A stretch of DNA of 7,021 nt from Limnochordia bacterium. Its GTDB lineage: Bacteria; Bacillota; Limnochordia; Darwinibacteriales; B1SED10-159. Shown here one piece after another: positions 6,419 to 7,021 of the stretch (position 1 is the first letter of the stretch; each line of letters starts with the position of its first letter). The stretch spans positions 1 to 7,021 of the forward strand of contig SLOZ01000268.1 of NCBI GenBank assembly GCA_007132255.1. Reading direction: 5' to 3'. The position numbers and the translations under genes are program-made. The notes under the pieces are model-generated. The model was not told where the DNA came from. It saw only the letters and a program-made list of their open reading frames with translations, and did no database searches.

Positions 6419-6440
6419 AGGGATGGGTGCCTGTATCCCT
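6419..6440 (-). terminator. Possible T-less termination or stabilising hairpin after the chemoreceptor gene
   Basis: AGGGAT (6419-6424) and ATCCCT (6435-6440) form a perfect 6-bp stem around ten bases, starting 15 bases beyond the TAA of the chemoreceptor gene. The position suits a transcript end, but no T run follows, so intrinsic termination here is doubtful. The alternative is an mRNA 3'-end stabilising hairpin. Confidence 0.2.
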
Positions 6441-6455
6441 ACGAAACAACGCTCT

Positions 6456-7021
6456 TTAGACACGAAAACCTGCCAATTGGCGCTCCAAGTCCTGCGTTAC
6501 CTGCGTCAACTCCTCCGCCAGATGGGTTAGCTCCTGCATAGTCGCTGTCTGCTGTCCACTGGATGCTGCGATGGCCGTCACGCCGCCCTGCATGTCTCGG
6601 GCCACCGCTTCGACGCCTTGGACCAGCGGCAGAATCGTGTCGATGCTCTGTTTAATGGTATCCAGATCCTCACGGGTCTGGACGGCAAGCTGCCGCCCCT
6701 CGGCAACCGCTTGGGTGCTTGCTTCCACCACGGTCTGCGCAGCTTCGGTCTGCAGCAGCAGTTCTTGCATGGTGGCTCGAATATCCCCGACAGCTCGCTG
6801 CGAACGCTCGGCCAACTCTCGCACTTCGTCTGCCACCACGGAAAACCCTCGCCCGTATTCGCCGGCTCGTGCTGCTTCGATGGCAGCATTGAGCGCCAGC
6901 ATATTGGTCTTAACTGCAACCGATGAAATCAGTTCCACCATCTTCGTGATATTTTTGGCTGCACCTTGAACCCGGTGAATCGCCTCTACAGATTCGTGAG
7001 CGGCATCGGCAATCTGATTGA
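6456..7021 (-). CDS. Methyl-accepting chemotaxis protein, C-terminal signalling domain; 5' end beyond window
   Basis: The frame is open from the right edge to a TAA at 6456, giving 187 visible residues of a long helical coiled coil. The hairpin tip is unmistakable: KTNMLALNAAIEAARAG followed by EYGRGFSVVADEVRELAERS, which is the surface that binds CheA and CheW. The first visible internal Met (6941) is not the start, because in-frame coding such as NQIADAAHESVEAIHRV precedes it. From the tip Glu to the end are 134 residues, about 19 heptads, so the receptor belongs to a long-helix class. IAASSGQQTATMQEL near the C-terminus resembles an adaptation site, with a Gln-Gln pair that would need deamidation before methylation. 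The usual Gln of 'QTN' at the tip is Lys. There is no C-terminal CheR-binding pentapeptide; the protein ends LAGFRV. The sensor domain and any membrane helices lie outside the window, so the ligand is unknown. Confidence 0.95.
   Translation of the reverse strand, partial: NQIADAAHESVEAIHRVQGAAKNITKMVELISSVAVKTNMLALNAAIEAARAGEYGRGFSVVADEVRELAERSQRAVGDIRATMQELLLQTEAAQTVVEASTQAVAEGRQLAVQTREDLDTIKQSIDTILPLVQGVEAVARDMQGGVTAIAASSGQQTATMQELTHLAEELTQVTQDLERQLAGFRV

Noticed and set aside
6107..6530. Frames on both strands (118 codons minus, 131 and 89 codons plus) across the gap between chemoreceptor and binding-protein genes
   Set aside because: Each overlaps one or both real genes, covers the inverted repeats, has low-complexity unpatterned sequence and resembles no protein I know.

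Overview
The window carries four genes, all read on the minus strand: two complete ones in the middle and one cut by each edge. The sequence is moderately GC-rich, and the starts I chose have strong purine-rich Shine-Dalgarno sites (AGGAG, GGGAG, AAGGGGGA). The mix of a chemoreceptor, a dCache/PAS/GGDEF/HD-GYP protein and a membrane-tethered type-1 binding protein fits a free-living, motile, environment-sensing bacterium. My best guess is a GC-rich member of the Bacillota (Clostridia-like), but nothing here fixes the taxon.

Layout in transcription order, from right to left. (1) 7021-6456 is the C-terminal half of a methyl-accepting chemotaxis protein. (2) 6455-6159 is an intergenic stretch with several inverted repeats, a weak promoter candidate and a leader hairpin. 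(3) 6158-4998 encodes a 386-residue LivJ/LivK-like (type-1 periplasmic binding protein fold) protein held by one N-terminal membrane helix and lacking any cysteine. (4) 4997-4571 is a 427-base non-coding gap with a candidate terminator and a palindrome. (5) 4570-1223 encodes an 1115-residue protein with a dCache sensor, HAMP, coiled coil, three PAS domains, GGDEF and HD-GYP, ending in a convincing Rho-independent terminator at 1179-1146. (6) 934-1 is the start of a gene running off the left edge. It resembles the plasmid pRiA4b ORF-3-like family and has no evident link to the others.

Together the first three genes look like a small sensory neighbourhood. The chemoreceptor would feed CheA/CheW. 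The tethered binding protein could present a small ligand, possibly an amino acid, at the outer membrane face. The large protein has intact motifs for both making and breaking c-di-GMP, and its dCache domain carries most of the residues I recall as the amino-acid-binding signature. The gaps of about 300-430 bases mean these need not be one operon. I see no rRNA, tRNA, CRISPR array, transposase or recognisable defence system. The most interesting signal is the possible amino-acid control of c-di-GMP turnover beside an orphan tethered binding protein.
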